A stretch of DNA of 64,000 nt from Geothrix sp. (GTDB lineage Bacteria > Acidobacteriota > Holophagae > Holophagales > Holophagaceae): positions 88,996 through 152,995 of the forward strand of contig JAUXSE010000014.1 in assembly GCA_030681515.1 (NCBI GenBank), given 5' to 3'. Shown here one piece after another: positions 27,890 to 35,188 of the stretch. The translations under genes and the position numbers were made by a program. The notes beneath the pieces were generated by a model. It saw only the letters and a list, made by a program, of their open reading frames with translations. It was not told where the DNA came from and ran no database searches. Each line of letters starts with the position of its first letter. Within the stretch, counting starts at the first letter, position 1.

Positions 27890-28648
27890 TCAGGCGCAGG
27901 CGGCCTGGAGGAAGGCCAGCAGCTTCGGGTTTTCCTGGAACAACCGGGCGTCCACCAGCGCGCCCTTCAGCCCGTGGTGGGCGGGAATCGCCTCCAGATG
28001 CCGGGGGGACGTGAGACTGCCCCCCATGATCAGCGGCAGGCCCGTGGCGGCCGCCAGTTCTTGGGCGGTCTGGAAATCCGGATCGGCGGACGCGTCCTCG
28101 GGAATGTCTATGAACAGCAGGCGCTTGAATCCGTAGGCCTTGGCGCGGAGGGCCAACTCGAGGGCGCTGAGGCTGGCGGTATCCACCCAGCCGGAGCGGT
28201 GCACTCTCCCGCCCCGGGCGTCAATGGCGGCGGTAAGGAAGGGCTGGAAGCGGGCCATCAGCTGCTCGGAAACCAGGGGGGATTTGTGGAGGATCGTGCC
28301 GGCCACCAGCCAGGCCGCGCCGAGATCAATGAAGAACTGGGCCTGATCCGAACTGCGGATGCCCCCGGCGACCTGCACGCAGACCTTGCGATCCCGGGCG
28401 TGGCACCGCTGGAGGAGCTGGGCGATCAGTTCGCGATTGTTCCCCTTGCCCAAGGCCGCGTCCACGTCCACCAGGGCCAGGCGCGTGGCGCCTTCATCGA
28501 GCAGGTGGGCCACGAGCTCCAGGGGGGTTTCCGTACAGGGCTCAGCCTGCCCCGCGGTGGAGACCACACGGCCGTGCTGGAGGTTCAAGGTCGGGTAGAT
28601 CTTCAAACGCACACCCCGGTTGAGCGGCAGATTGGGAGTGTAACGCAA
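27890..28648 (-). CDS. HisA/HisF-family (beta-alpha)8 barrel, possibly non-canonical HisA
   Basis: The frame is about 252 residues from a TTG at 28648; a GTG at 28612 is an alternative start. Blocks typical of HisA are present: GRVV, LALVDVDAALG, VCVQVAGGIRSSDQ, AAIDARGGRVHRSGW and GFKRLLFIDI. HisA isomerises ProFAR in histidine synthesis. The catalytic Asp of the first strand (AIDL in HisA) reads PTLNL here, so Asp is replaced by Asn, and the glycine-rich phosphate loop near the end reads IMGGS. No other his genes are nearby; the neighbours are rnc and a HEAT-like protein. Confidence 0.7.
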   Translation of the reverse strand: MRYTPNLPLNRGVRLKIYPTLNLQHGRVVSTAGQAEPCTETPLELVAHLLDEGATRLALVDVDAALGKGNNRELIAQLLQRCHARDRKVCVQVAGGIRSSDQAQFFIDLGAAWLVAGTILHKSPLVSEQLMARFQPFLTAAIDARGGRVHRSGWVDTASLSALELALRAKAYGFKRLLFIDIPEDASADPDFQTAQELAAATGLPLIMGGSLTSPRHLEAIPAHHGLKGALVDARLFQENPKLLAFLQAACA

Positions 28649-28651
28649 GGG

Positions 28652-29359
28652 TCACGCCTGTGTGGAACCCGCGAGCAGGTCGAGGAGCCGCCGGGCCGCA
28701 TCGCCTTCGGCGCGCTTGCGGGTGGAGCCCTCGGCTTCCGTGGACAGCGTCCCCACGGAGACCCGCATGGTGAATCTGGGAGCATGGCCCGGCCCGGCTA
28801 GATCCGTCTGGGCATAAACCGGGGCCGGAAGGCCCAGGCGGGCCGCGGTTTCCTGAAGATGGGTCTTGGGGTCCAGCCGGGTCCAGCCCTCGGAGCTGGC
28901 CTGGCGGATGGGATCCAGGAATCGCGCTTCCACCAAGGCGAGCACCGCGGTGGCACCATCCGCTCCCGTGGCCCGGGCGTCGAGAAAGATGGCGGCGAGG
29001 ACGGCTTCAAGGGCATCGGCCAGGGGCTTGGCGCCCATGGGCGGGGCCTTGCGGGGGTGGACGGCCTGGAGGGCCATCGCGAGTCCCAGATCCTGCGCCC
29101 AATCGTGCAGCGACTCCGTGCGCACCAGCATGCCGCGGAGCTTGCTCATGGAACCCTCCTGCCAGTCCGGGCGCTCCTGGTGCAGCAGCAGGGCCACGGT
29201 GAAGTTCAGGAGGGCATCGCCGAGGAATTCCAGGCGCTGGTTGTCGCGGGAGGATCCGGCCGATGCATGGGTGAGGGCCTCCTTCAGGAGGGCGCGATCG
29301 GCGAACCGGTAGCCCAGCCGGGCCTCCAGGGTGCCCAGGTCCTCCGTTCGCCGCGGCAC
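28652..29359 (-). CDS. rnc: Ribonuclease III
   Basis: The 235-residue protein starts with GTG at 29359, 2 nt after the kinase stop. It has the RNase III signature NQRLEFLGDALLN (residues 40-52), where the canonical NER is NQR but the metal-binding Glu and Asp of LEFLGD are kept. A second acidic motif follows (DALEAVLAAIFLDA). The C-terminal double-stranded RNA binding domain spans about 160-230 (PKTHLQETAARLGLPAPVY, ending KRAEGDAARRLLDLL). It would process rRNA and structured mRNA. Confidence 0.95.
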   Translation of the reverse strand: MPRRTEDLGTLEARLGYRFADRALLKEALTHASAGSSRDNQRLEFLGDALLNFTVALLLHQERPDWQEGSMSKLRGMLVRTESLHDWAQDLGLAMALQAVHPRKAPPMGAKPLADALEAVLAAIFLDARATGADGATAVLALVEARFLDPIRQASSEGWTRLDPKTHLQETAARLGLPAPVYAQTDLAGPGHAPRFTMRVSVGTLSTEAEGSTRKRAEGDAARRLLDLLAGSTQA

Positions 29360-29361
29360 GG

Positions 29362-31011
29362 TCAGTCCGCCAGCTCGGGCGGGAGCTTCCGGTTGAACCG
29401 GGCCTGGTTGAAGACCGACTTGAATCGGACATTGCGGGACATCTGCCCCAGGATGCCTTGGCGCCGGGCCTCCCGGATCTCCTGCACGAACTCAGGAATG
29501 CGGCCCTGATCGTAGAGCACCACCGCCAGCCAGGCGTGGGCATTCACGTTATAGGGGTCGGCCTTGAGGGTCTGCCGGAAGCCGTGGATGGCCTTGTCGG
29601 GCTGGCTGTCCGCGAGCTGGATGGCCTCGCTGAGGGATACGTTGCCGAGGTTCAGGCGCTCGTGGGTCTTCAGCTTGTCGAGCTTCTCGGGCTGATACAG
29701 CTCGGGCTGGTCAATGGCCTTGGATTCCACGGGCCGGGGCTGGGGCCGGGCCGGCTCGGGCCGGGCTTCCGGCTTCGGATCCAGGCTGGAGGGCCCCGAT
29801 GGCGAAGCCTTCGGGCCGGAGGTGGGCTCCAGCGCGGGCGATGGGGTGGCGTTCCCCGCGGTGGCGCGGAGGGGGGGCTGGGGTTTCGTCACCGGGCCAG
29901 AGGGGGCTAAGGCCGGTTCCCCTTCGGCGGGCGTCGCGATGGCAGCGGCGGCGCGGCCCCTCAGGGTCCACCAGGATGCGCCCCCGATCCCGGCCAGCGC
30001 CAGGGCGGCCAGGCCGATCCCCAGGCCCCTGCCCCCTCCGCCGGCGCGGGCTGGCGCAGGCTTCGGCGCCCGGGATGGCGCGGTGAGCGCGCTGGAACCT
30101 TGAAGGGTGGGGGCCGAGGCCGCGGGCATCGCGGGCGCCGTGGGAGCGGAGGCCTGAAGCAGGGCGGTGGCCTCGTCCATCTGGCCCTTCCAGGAAGGAT
30201 CCTTGGCCGCGCGAAGCGCCTTGGCCAGATCCTCGGCGCTCTGGAACCGCTCGTCGGGATTCTTGGCGAGGGAACGGTCCAGCACGGACCGGATGGCGGG
30301 GCTGATGCCCCGGAGCTTCTCGGTCTCGATGGGCTCGGGCGCCTCGTTGACGATCTTGTAGAGCACCGTGGGCGTGGTATCCCCGGCGAAGGGCTTGCGG
30401 CCGCTCAGGCTTTCGTAGAGCATCACGCCCACCGCGAAGAGGTCGCTGCGCGGGTCGGGCTTGCCGGTGCGGATGTACTCCGGCGCCATGTAGCTCACGG
30501 TGCCCATCACCATGCCCGTGGCGGTCATGTCGGAGTTGCTGATCCTGGCCACGCCGAAGTCCATGACCTTCGCGTGGAGCCGTTTTCCGTCGCGCTGCAC
30601 GCGGACGTTCGCGGGCTTGACGTCCCGGTGGACGATGTGCTGGCGGTGGGCGAAACCGAGGCCATCGCAGACCTGGGCCAGCAGTTCCAGGGATTCGGAC
30701 AGCGTGAGGGACTGCTCCTGGAGCAGCTCGTCCAGGTCGTGCCCCTTCACGAACTCCATGGCGATGTAGAGCACGCCCTGGTCCTCGCCGAATTCATAGA
30801 TGGTCACGAGATTCGGGTGGTTCAGGACGCCGGCGGCCCGGGCCTCCCGGGCGAAGCGTTCCTTGGCTTCGCCGCCCTGGGCCGCGGCGGGAAGGATGGT
30901 CTTGATGGCGACTTCGCGACCAATGGAGGGATCCACGCCGAGGTAGACCTCACCCATGGCGCCGTTGCCGAGGAGGCGCCTGATCTCGAATTTCCCGAGC
31001 TTTTCAAACAT
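29362..31011 (-). CDS. Membrane-anchored Ser/Thr protein kinase with C-terminal TPR region
   Basis: The ATG at 31011 gives 549 residues; a longer frame continues upstream through the divergent promoter gap but is not supported. The Hanks-type kinase domain is at about 8-265: G-loop LLGNGAMGEVYLG, VAIK lysine, HRDVKPAN, DFGVARI and MAPE. A Pro/Ala linker follows, then a transmembrane helix at about 327-349 (LGIGLAALALAGIGGASWW) and another Pro/Ala/Ser region. The C-terminus has a TPR-like segment (ADSQPDKAIHGFRQTLKADP). This is the first gene of a ten-gene run that includes rnc and a sigma factor, and it is divergent from a DUF4388 gene. Confidence 0.92.
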   Translation of the reverse strand: MFEKLGKFEIRRLLGNGAMGEVYLGVDPSIGREVAIKTILPAAAQGGEAKERFAREARAAGVLNHPNLVTIYEFGEDQGVLYIAMEFVKGHDLDELLQEQSLTLSESLELLAQVCDGLGFAHRQHIVHRDVKPANVRVQRDGKRLHAKVMDFGVARISNSDMTATGMVMGTVSYMAPEYIRTGKPDPRSDLFAVGVMLYESLSGRKPFAGDTTPTVLYKIVNEAPEPIETEKLRGISPAIRSVLDRSLAKNPDERFQSAEDLAKALRAAKDPSWKGQMDEATALLQASAPTAPAMPAASAPTLQGSSALTAPSRAPKPAPARAGGGGRGLGIGLAALALAGIGGASWWTLRGRAAAAIATPAEGEPALAPSGPVTKPQPPLRATAGNATPSPALEPTSGPKASPSGPSSLDPKPEARPEPARPQPRPVESKAIDQPELYQPEKLDKLKTHERLNLGNVSLSEAIQLADSQPDKAIHGFRQTLKADPYNVNAHAWLAVVLYDQGRIPEFVQEIREARRQGILGQMSRNVRFKSVFNQARFNRKLPPELAD

Positions 31012-31170
31012 GGGGGAACCCTTCCGGGCACGGGGTGGATGGAGGGACAGCATAAGTCCAGACGGGGTTTGGGCCAAGTGACTTGGGATATTTCGGCATG
31101 GACTTCCTGCTTTGGGGGCTGGCGCCCTGGCGTGGAACGTGCAAACTAGGTCAATCCCACCGGAGATCAG
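31012..31170. promoter_or_regulatory. Divergent promoter gap between kinase and DUF4388 genes
   Basis: This 159-nt gap separates two genes transcribed away from each other, so it must carry at least two promoters. The start of the long kinase-to-queA run should lie here. I see no convincing -35/-10 pair that I would assign with confidence. Confidence 0.5.
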
Positions 31171-32532
31171 GTGCCCCAAGTTCGCCTCCGCCATTTCCTG
31201 CCGGCCCTCATGGGATCCCTCCACCAGCAGAAGGCTGAGGGGGAACTGGTGCTGGAGCAGAACGATGGCACGCGCCGTCTCTACTGGGCCGAAGGCGATC
31301 TGAAATACCTCCGCAGCGATGCCGTGGGCGAGCAGTTCGGCAACTTCCTCATCCGCCGCGGCGTGCTGGACATGGCCGCGCTCAAGGAGCTGCTGGCCGA
31401 TGGCGAAGGTTCCCGCGTGGGCGACCGGGTGGTGCAGTGGGGCCTCATGACCGTGGAGGAGCGGGACGAGCGCCTCCACGAGCTGCTGGCTTCGGTGCTG
31501 CTCCATGCCATGGAACACCCGATCCTCAAGATGACCTGGATCCCCGAGGCCCTCGGCGGGAATCTCAGCGGAGATCTGCAGTTCCACCTGGACCACCGCT
31601 GGCTGGTCTGGGAGACCTTCCAGAGCGCCAAGATTGACCGGGAGCTGGTCGAGATGTTCCGCAGCGAGCCGGATTGGCGCTGGAAGGCCCGGCCGAACCT
31701 GCTGGACTCCCTGAGTGATCTCCCGCTGACGCCCACCCTGGCCTACTCGCTATCCCTGCTGGGCACCGAACCCCTGGGGTGCGACACCATCGCCGCGCTG
31801 ACCGGACTGCCCCAGGAAGAGGCCGCCCTCCTGGTGGCCACCCTGTGGGCCCTGGGTGGGATGAGTCTCGTTCGGGGCGAGCTTCCCCTGCTGCCGAAGC
31901 TGGAGCCGCCGCCCATCCCGGAGCCGGAAGTCGAGCCGGAACCGATCCTGCTGGTGCAGGAAGATCTGATCCCTCCCCCGGCCCTGACGCCCCGGGCCCT
32001 GCTTTTTGATGCGGATTCGGTGGATCTGGACGCCCCGGAGCCCACGCCGTCGCAGCTGCCGCCCGTCGCCCTGGATGAAGAGGAGGCTTCGGCCCCCGAG
32101 CGCGCCCGCCACCTGTTGGTGAAGGCCAAGTCCTACATGATGCAGGACCGCACCAGCGAAGCGATCCGGGCCCTGGAGCAGGCCATCAAGCTGGATGGCG
32201 ATTCGCCCGGAGCCTTCGAATCCTGGATGCTGCTTGGACGCCTCCGGCTCAGCAATCCGGCCTGGTCCACCCGGGCCATCGAGGCCCTCCAGGTGGCATC
32301 GAGGCTCAACCCCCGCGCGGCTGAACCCTGGGCCCTCATGGGTGAGCTCTACCATCGCAAGGGGTTTCAGGCCAACGCCCAGGGCTGCTTCCGCAGGGCG
32401 CTGGAGCTGGATCCCTCCGTGGCCGTGCCCGCGGGCTGGTCCCTTGAAGATCCGGCGACCCCTTCCCACAAGGAGGTCCAGAGCGGGCTCATGGGCCGGT
32501 TGCGGGCCATGCTCGGGCGGGAGAGGGGCTAG
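31171..32532 (+). CDS. DUF4388 and TPR domain protein
   Basis: The GTG at 31171 follows CGGAG. The 453-residue protein has an N-terminal DUF4388/PATAN-like domain (about 1-180; LMGSLHQQKAEGELVLEQND, AEGDLKYLRSDAVGEQFGNF). A winged-helix-like segment follows (GCDTIAALTGLPQEEAALLV, about 205-235), then a Pro/Glu linker and TPRs (residues 310-425; ARHLLVKAKSYMMQDRTSEA, ALMGELYHRKGFQANAQGCF). DUF4388 proteins are linked to signalling and social motility in deltaproteobacteria. It is divergent from the Ser/Thr kinase and ends in a 4-bp overlap with the convergent glycosyltransferase. Confidence 0.82.
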   Translation: MPQVRLRHFLPALMGSLHQQKAEGELVLEQNDGTRRLYWAEGDLKYLRSDAVGEQFGNFLIRRGVLDMAALKELLADGEGSRVGDRVVQWGLMTVEERDERLHELLASVLLHAMEHPILKMTWIPEALGGNLSGDLQFHLDHRWLVWETFQSAKIDRELVEMFRSEPDWRWKARPNLLDSLSDLPLTPTLAYSLSLLGTEPLGCDTIAALTGLPQEEAALLVATLWALGGMSLVRGELPLLPKLEPPPIPEPEVEPEPILLVQEDLIPPPALTPRALLFDADSVDLDAPEPTPSQLPPVALDEEEASAPERARHLLVKAKSYMMQDRTSEAIRALEQAIKLDGDSPGAFESWMLLGRLRLSNPAWSTRAIEALQVASRLNPRAAEPWALMGELYHRKGFQANAQGCFRRALELDPSVAVPAGWSLEDPATPSHKEVQSGLMGRLRAMLGRERG

Positions 32533-33749
32533 GCCTTCTCGGCGGTTCCGGTCTTCGCCAACCGGAGCAGCCCCTCGTGGGCGGGGTGCAGGCGCAGCCC
32601 GAGATCCAGGACCGCCCGGCCCTGCTGAAGCTGGCCTGCCTGCATGAGGAAGGCGGCCACCAGCGCGTGCCAGTGCCCATCGCCCCCGGAGGGGAGGGCC
32701 TTCAGGGCCTCCCAGGCATCGGCCGCGGCCTGGGCGGGTTGCTGGCAGTGAAGATCCAGGGCGATCAACTGGTTCCGCAGGGCCTCGTCGCGGGGGCCGG
32801 ACTGGAGGCCCTGGAGCAGGTTGGCGCGGGCCTCATCGGTCCGGCCGAGCGCCAGGAGCGCCCGCGGGAGTTGCCGCGAGGCGAGCGGATGCCCCGGATG
32901 TTCCTTCAGCAGGCGTTGCAGGTGGGGCAGGGCTTCGGCGGGGCGGTCCTGGTGCAGGTGGGCCATGGCGAGGGTGGCGAGCACCGGGGCGGGAACCGAC
33001 CGCTGAAGCCGGGTGAAGGCCGTGGCGGCCGCCTGGGCCAGCCCCCAATCCCCCGCGATGGAGGCCTGGGTCATGAGGTTGAAGTGGGCCTGGGGGCTGC
33101 GGGGCTGGCGCCGGGCCTCTTCCTGCGCGAGCTGGAGGTAGTAGACGGCCTTGGCGGCCTCCCGGTCGTCGTCCACCTTCCCGAAATGGTGGATGACGGC
33201 CTCCAGGGGGCCCACCGGAAGCCGGCGTTCCGCGAAGTACGGCGTCAGCAGTTCATGGATGCGGCCCCGGTAGGCCAGGTCCGGGAAGCGGCGACAGAGG
33301 CGCAGGCCCGGAGCGTCGCCATAGAACGGATGGGAGGAGCCTTCGTGATAGCCACTCTCGTTCGGGGTGACGGCCTGGCCGAGGAAGATGGACTCGCCAT
33401 CCCGGACATAGCTTCGCAGGGTGAGGTTGTAGGCCGGTGGTCGATCCCGGTCCAGGGCCCGCCGGATGACCGGATGGTCGCAGGCATCCACCGCTTCGTC
33501 GGCGTCCAGGATCAGCACCCAGTCCCCCGTGCAGTGCCTCAGGCTTTCGTTGCGGGCCGCGGCGAAGTCGTGGCGCCAGGGGAAGAACGGCACCCTGGCG
33601 CCGAAGGTCCGGGCGATGGCCACCGTGTCATCGGACGAACCCGTGTCCACGATCACCATCTCATCCACCAGGTCCTTCACCGAGGCGAGGCAATGTCCCA
33701 GGTGGCGGGCTTCATCCTTCACGATCATCGCCAGGGAGAGGGTCGCCAT
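32529..33749 (-). CDS. Family 2 glycosyltransferase with TPR tail
   Basis: The 406-residue protein starts SLAMIVKDEARHLGHCLASV and VDTGSSDDT, typical of GT-A family 2 enzymes of the SPBc2/tetratricopeptide type. The nucleotide-sugar/metal motif is LDADE (DAD at residues 82-84). The C-terminal half consists of TPR helices (AHLHQDRPAEALPHLQRLLK). Transfer to a protein or surface glycan is possible. It is divergent from the flagellin gene, and flagellin glycosylation is a tempting but untested idea. Confidence 0.88.
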   Translation of the reverse strand: MATLSLAMIVKDEARHLGHCLASVKDLVDEMVIVDTGSSDDTVAIARTFGARVPFFPWRHDFAAARNESLRHCTGDWVLILDADEAVDACDHPVIRRALDRDRPPAYNLTLRSYVRDGESIFLGQAVTPNESGYHEGSSHPFYGDAPGLRLCRRFPDLAYRGRIHELLTPYFAERRLPVGPLEAVIHHFGKVDDDREAAKAVYYLQLAQEEARRQPRSPQAHFNLMTQASIAGDWGLAQAAATAFTRLQRSVPAPVLATLAMAHLHQDRPAEALPHLQRLLKEHPGHPLASRQLPRALLALGRTDEARANLLQGLQSGPRDEALRNQLIALDLHCQQPAQAAADAWEALKALPSGGDGHWHALVAAFLMQAGQLQQGRAVLDLGLRLHPAHEGLLRLAKTGTAEKA

Positions 33750-33799
33750 GCCGGAATCATAAGCTGTGGCGGGCCTTGGAGGCAGGGCAGAAAAAAAGT

Positions 33800-33827
33800 T
33801 AAAGGATTCGGGCCGGGGTTCCGAAAC
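33800..33827 (+). promoter_or_regulatory. Candidate sigma-28-type flagellin promoter
   Basis: TAAAG at 33800-33804 and CCGAAAC at 33821-33827 are spaced 16 nt apart. This resembles the FliA/sigma-28 consensus TAAAG-N15-CCGATAA with one extra base and two -10 mismatches. The position about 70-100 nt before the flagellin ATG is appropriate. Confidence 0.45.
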
Positions 33828-33859
33828 AGGAAAGGTCGAGGGCTTCCCTCGTCAGATCC

Positions 33860-33898
33860 GGCAGCACGGACGCTGCCTAACGCATCACGGAGGATGCC
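33860..33898 (+). promoter_or_regulatory. Flagellin leader hairpin and RBS with two ACGGA motifs
   Basis: GGCAGC (33860-33865) pairs with GCTGCC (33872-33877), putting ACGGAC in the six-base loop. A second ACGGA (33887-33891) overlaps the Shine-Dalgarno GGAGG. Two ANGGA motifs, one in a hexaloop and one at the RBS, match the CsrA-binding pattern. No csrA or fliW gene is in this window. Confidence 0.5.
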
Positions 33899-34693
33899 AT
33901 GTCTTCAATTCTCAACAACGTCGCCGCCCTGGGTGCCAGCCGTCAGCTGGGCGTCACCAACCTTGGCCTGAACAAGACCATCGAGCGGCTCACCACGGGC
34001 AAGCGCATCAACCGCGCGTCGGACGACGCCGCGGGCCTCGCCATCAGCAACAAACTGGGCGCCGATATCCGCATCGCCGGCCAGGGCCGCCGCAACGCCA
34101 ACGACGGCATCTCCATCCTTCAGACCGCTGACGGCGTGCTGGACGAAGTCACCAGCCTGTTGACCCGGGCCGCGGAACTGGCCCAGCAGGCCCAGGGCAC
34201 CACCTCAGGTGAAGACAGCGGCACCGGCAAGCTGGCCCTGGACGCGGAATACCAGAAGATCATCACCACCATCACCGACCTGAACACCAACACCAAGTTC
34301 AATGGGACGGCGGTCTTCGGTTCCACGGTATCCGCGGCGGTGGGCGACTTCTCCACGGTGAACGTGGCCCTGGGCGCCATCACGAACGCCACGGGGACCA
34401 TCACCACCACGAGCAACGCCGCGACCGCCGCCAGCAGCATCACGGCCGCCATCACCGCCATCTCCACCCAGCGCGGCGATATCGGCGCCGGACAGCAGCA
34501 GCTGCAGAGCGTGTCGAACTCCCTTGGCATCCAGGTGGAGAACTTCACGGCGGCCTACAGCCAGATCCGCGATGCGAATATCGCGGACGAAGTGGTGAAC
34601 CTCTCCAAGTTCCAGATCCTGAACCAGTCCGGGATCAGTGCCTTGGGCCAGGCGAACCAGTCCAGCCAGTCCATCCTCGCCCTTCTCCGGTAG
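33899..34693 (+). CDS. fliC: Flagellin
   Basis: The 264-residue protein has the conserved flagellin ends. The N-terminal D0/D1 segment includes LTTGKRINRASDDAAGLAIS and SILQTADGVLDEVTSLL, and the C-terminal D0 segment includes SQIRDANIADEVVNLSKFQI and ends QSILALLR. The short Thr/Ser/Ala-rich centre (about 150-190) shows that the variable D2/D3 domains are almost absent. GGAGG precedes the ATG by 5 nt. It is the first gene of the flagellar cluster and is followed by a strong terminator, so it is probably expressed as its own transcript. Confidence 0.96.
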   Translation: MSSILNNVAALGASRQLGVTNLGLNKTIERLTTGKRINRASDDAAGLAISNKLGADIRIAGQGRRNANDGISILQTADGVLDEVTSLLTRAAELAQQAQGTTSGEDSGTGKLALDAEYQKIITTITDLNTNTKFNGTAVFGSTVSAAVGDFSTVNVALGAITNATGTITTTSNAATAASSITAAITAISTQRGDIGAGQQQLQSVSNSLGIQVENFTAAYSQIRDANIADEVVNLSKFQILNQSGISALGQANQSSQSILALLR

Positions 34694-34710
34694 GCGGGTT
34701 CCCTGAGTCT

Positions 34711-34745
34711 CCGGGAGGGCGGGCAATGCCTGCCCTCCCGGATTT
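34711..34745 (+). terminator. Rho-independent terminator after flagellin
   Basis: A 10-bp perfect GC stem (CCGGGAGGGC at 34711-34720 with GCCCTCCCGG at 34732-34741) is followed by ATTTT. It lies 18 nt after the flagellin stop codon. Confidence 0.8.
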
Positions 34746-34763
34746 TCGGTGAGGAGCGCTGTC

Positions 34764-35162
34764 ATGGTAGATCAAGTCAACCCCACGGGTAGCTTGGCGC
34801 CGGGCCTTCCCCTGACCCTTCCGATGGCCGCTAAGCCACCGTCGGTCCAGGGAAAACCACGCGCCACCAAGCCCGCCGATTCCCCGCTGGAAGGCCTGGA
34901 GGATGGGCGCACGGGCGCGTCTGCCGAAGCCCTCGATTCCGCCATCCGGGAGTTCAAAGGCTACCTGCAGCAGGCCCAGTCGGACCTGGTGTTCCAGGTG
35001 GATGAAAGCAGTGGACGCACGTACTTCAAGATCGTAGACGCGGCCACCAAGGAAGTGATCCGCCAGGTGCCGTCCGAAGAGATCCTGGCGATGGCGCGCA
35101 AATTGCGCGAGATGGCAACCCCCAAGGCCGCCGCCGGCGTCCTCGTGGACAGGGAGGGCTGA
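34764..35162 (+). CDS. flaG: FlaG family protein
   Basis: The start at 34764 follows GAGGAG by 7 nt, giving 132 residues. The first 55 residues are low-complexity (Pro/Lys/Ala). The C-terminal part has the FlaG pattern: LVFQVDESSGRTYFKIVDAATKEVIRQVP then EEILAMARKLREM. FlaG affects filament length and sits between flagellin and fliD in many genomes, as here. Confidence 0.88.
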   Translation: MVDQVNPTGSLAPGLPLTLPMAAKPPSVQGKPRATKPADSPLEGLEDGRTGASAEALDSAIREFKGYLQQAQSDLVFQVDESSGRTYFKIVDAATKEVIRQVPSEEILAMARKLREMATPKAAAGVLVDREG

Positions 35163-35188
35163 GCTCTCCCCGCAGGCGGAGGTATCCC

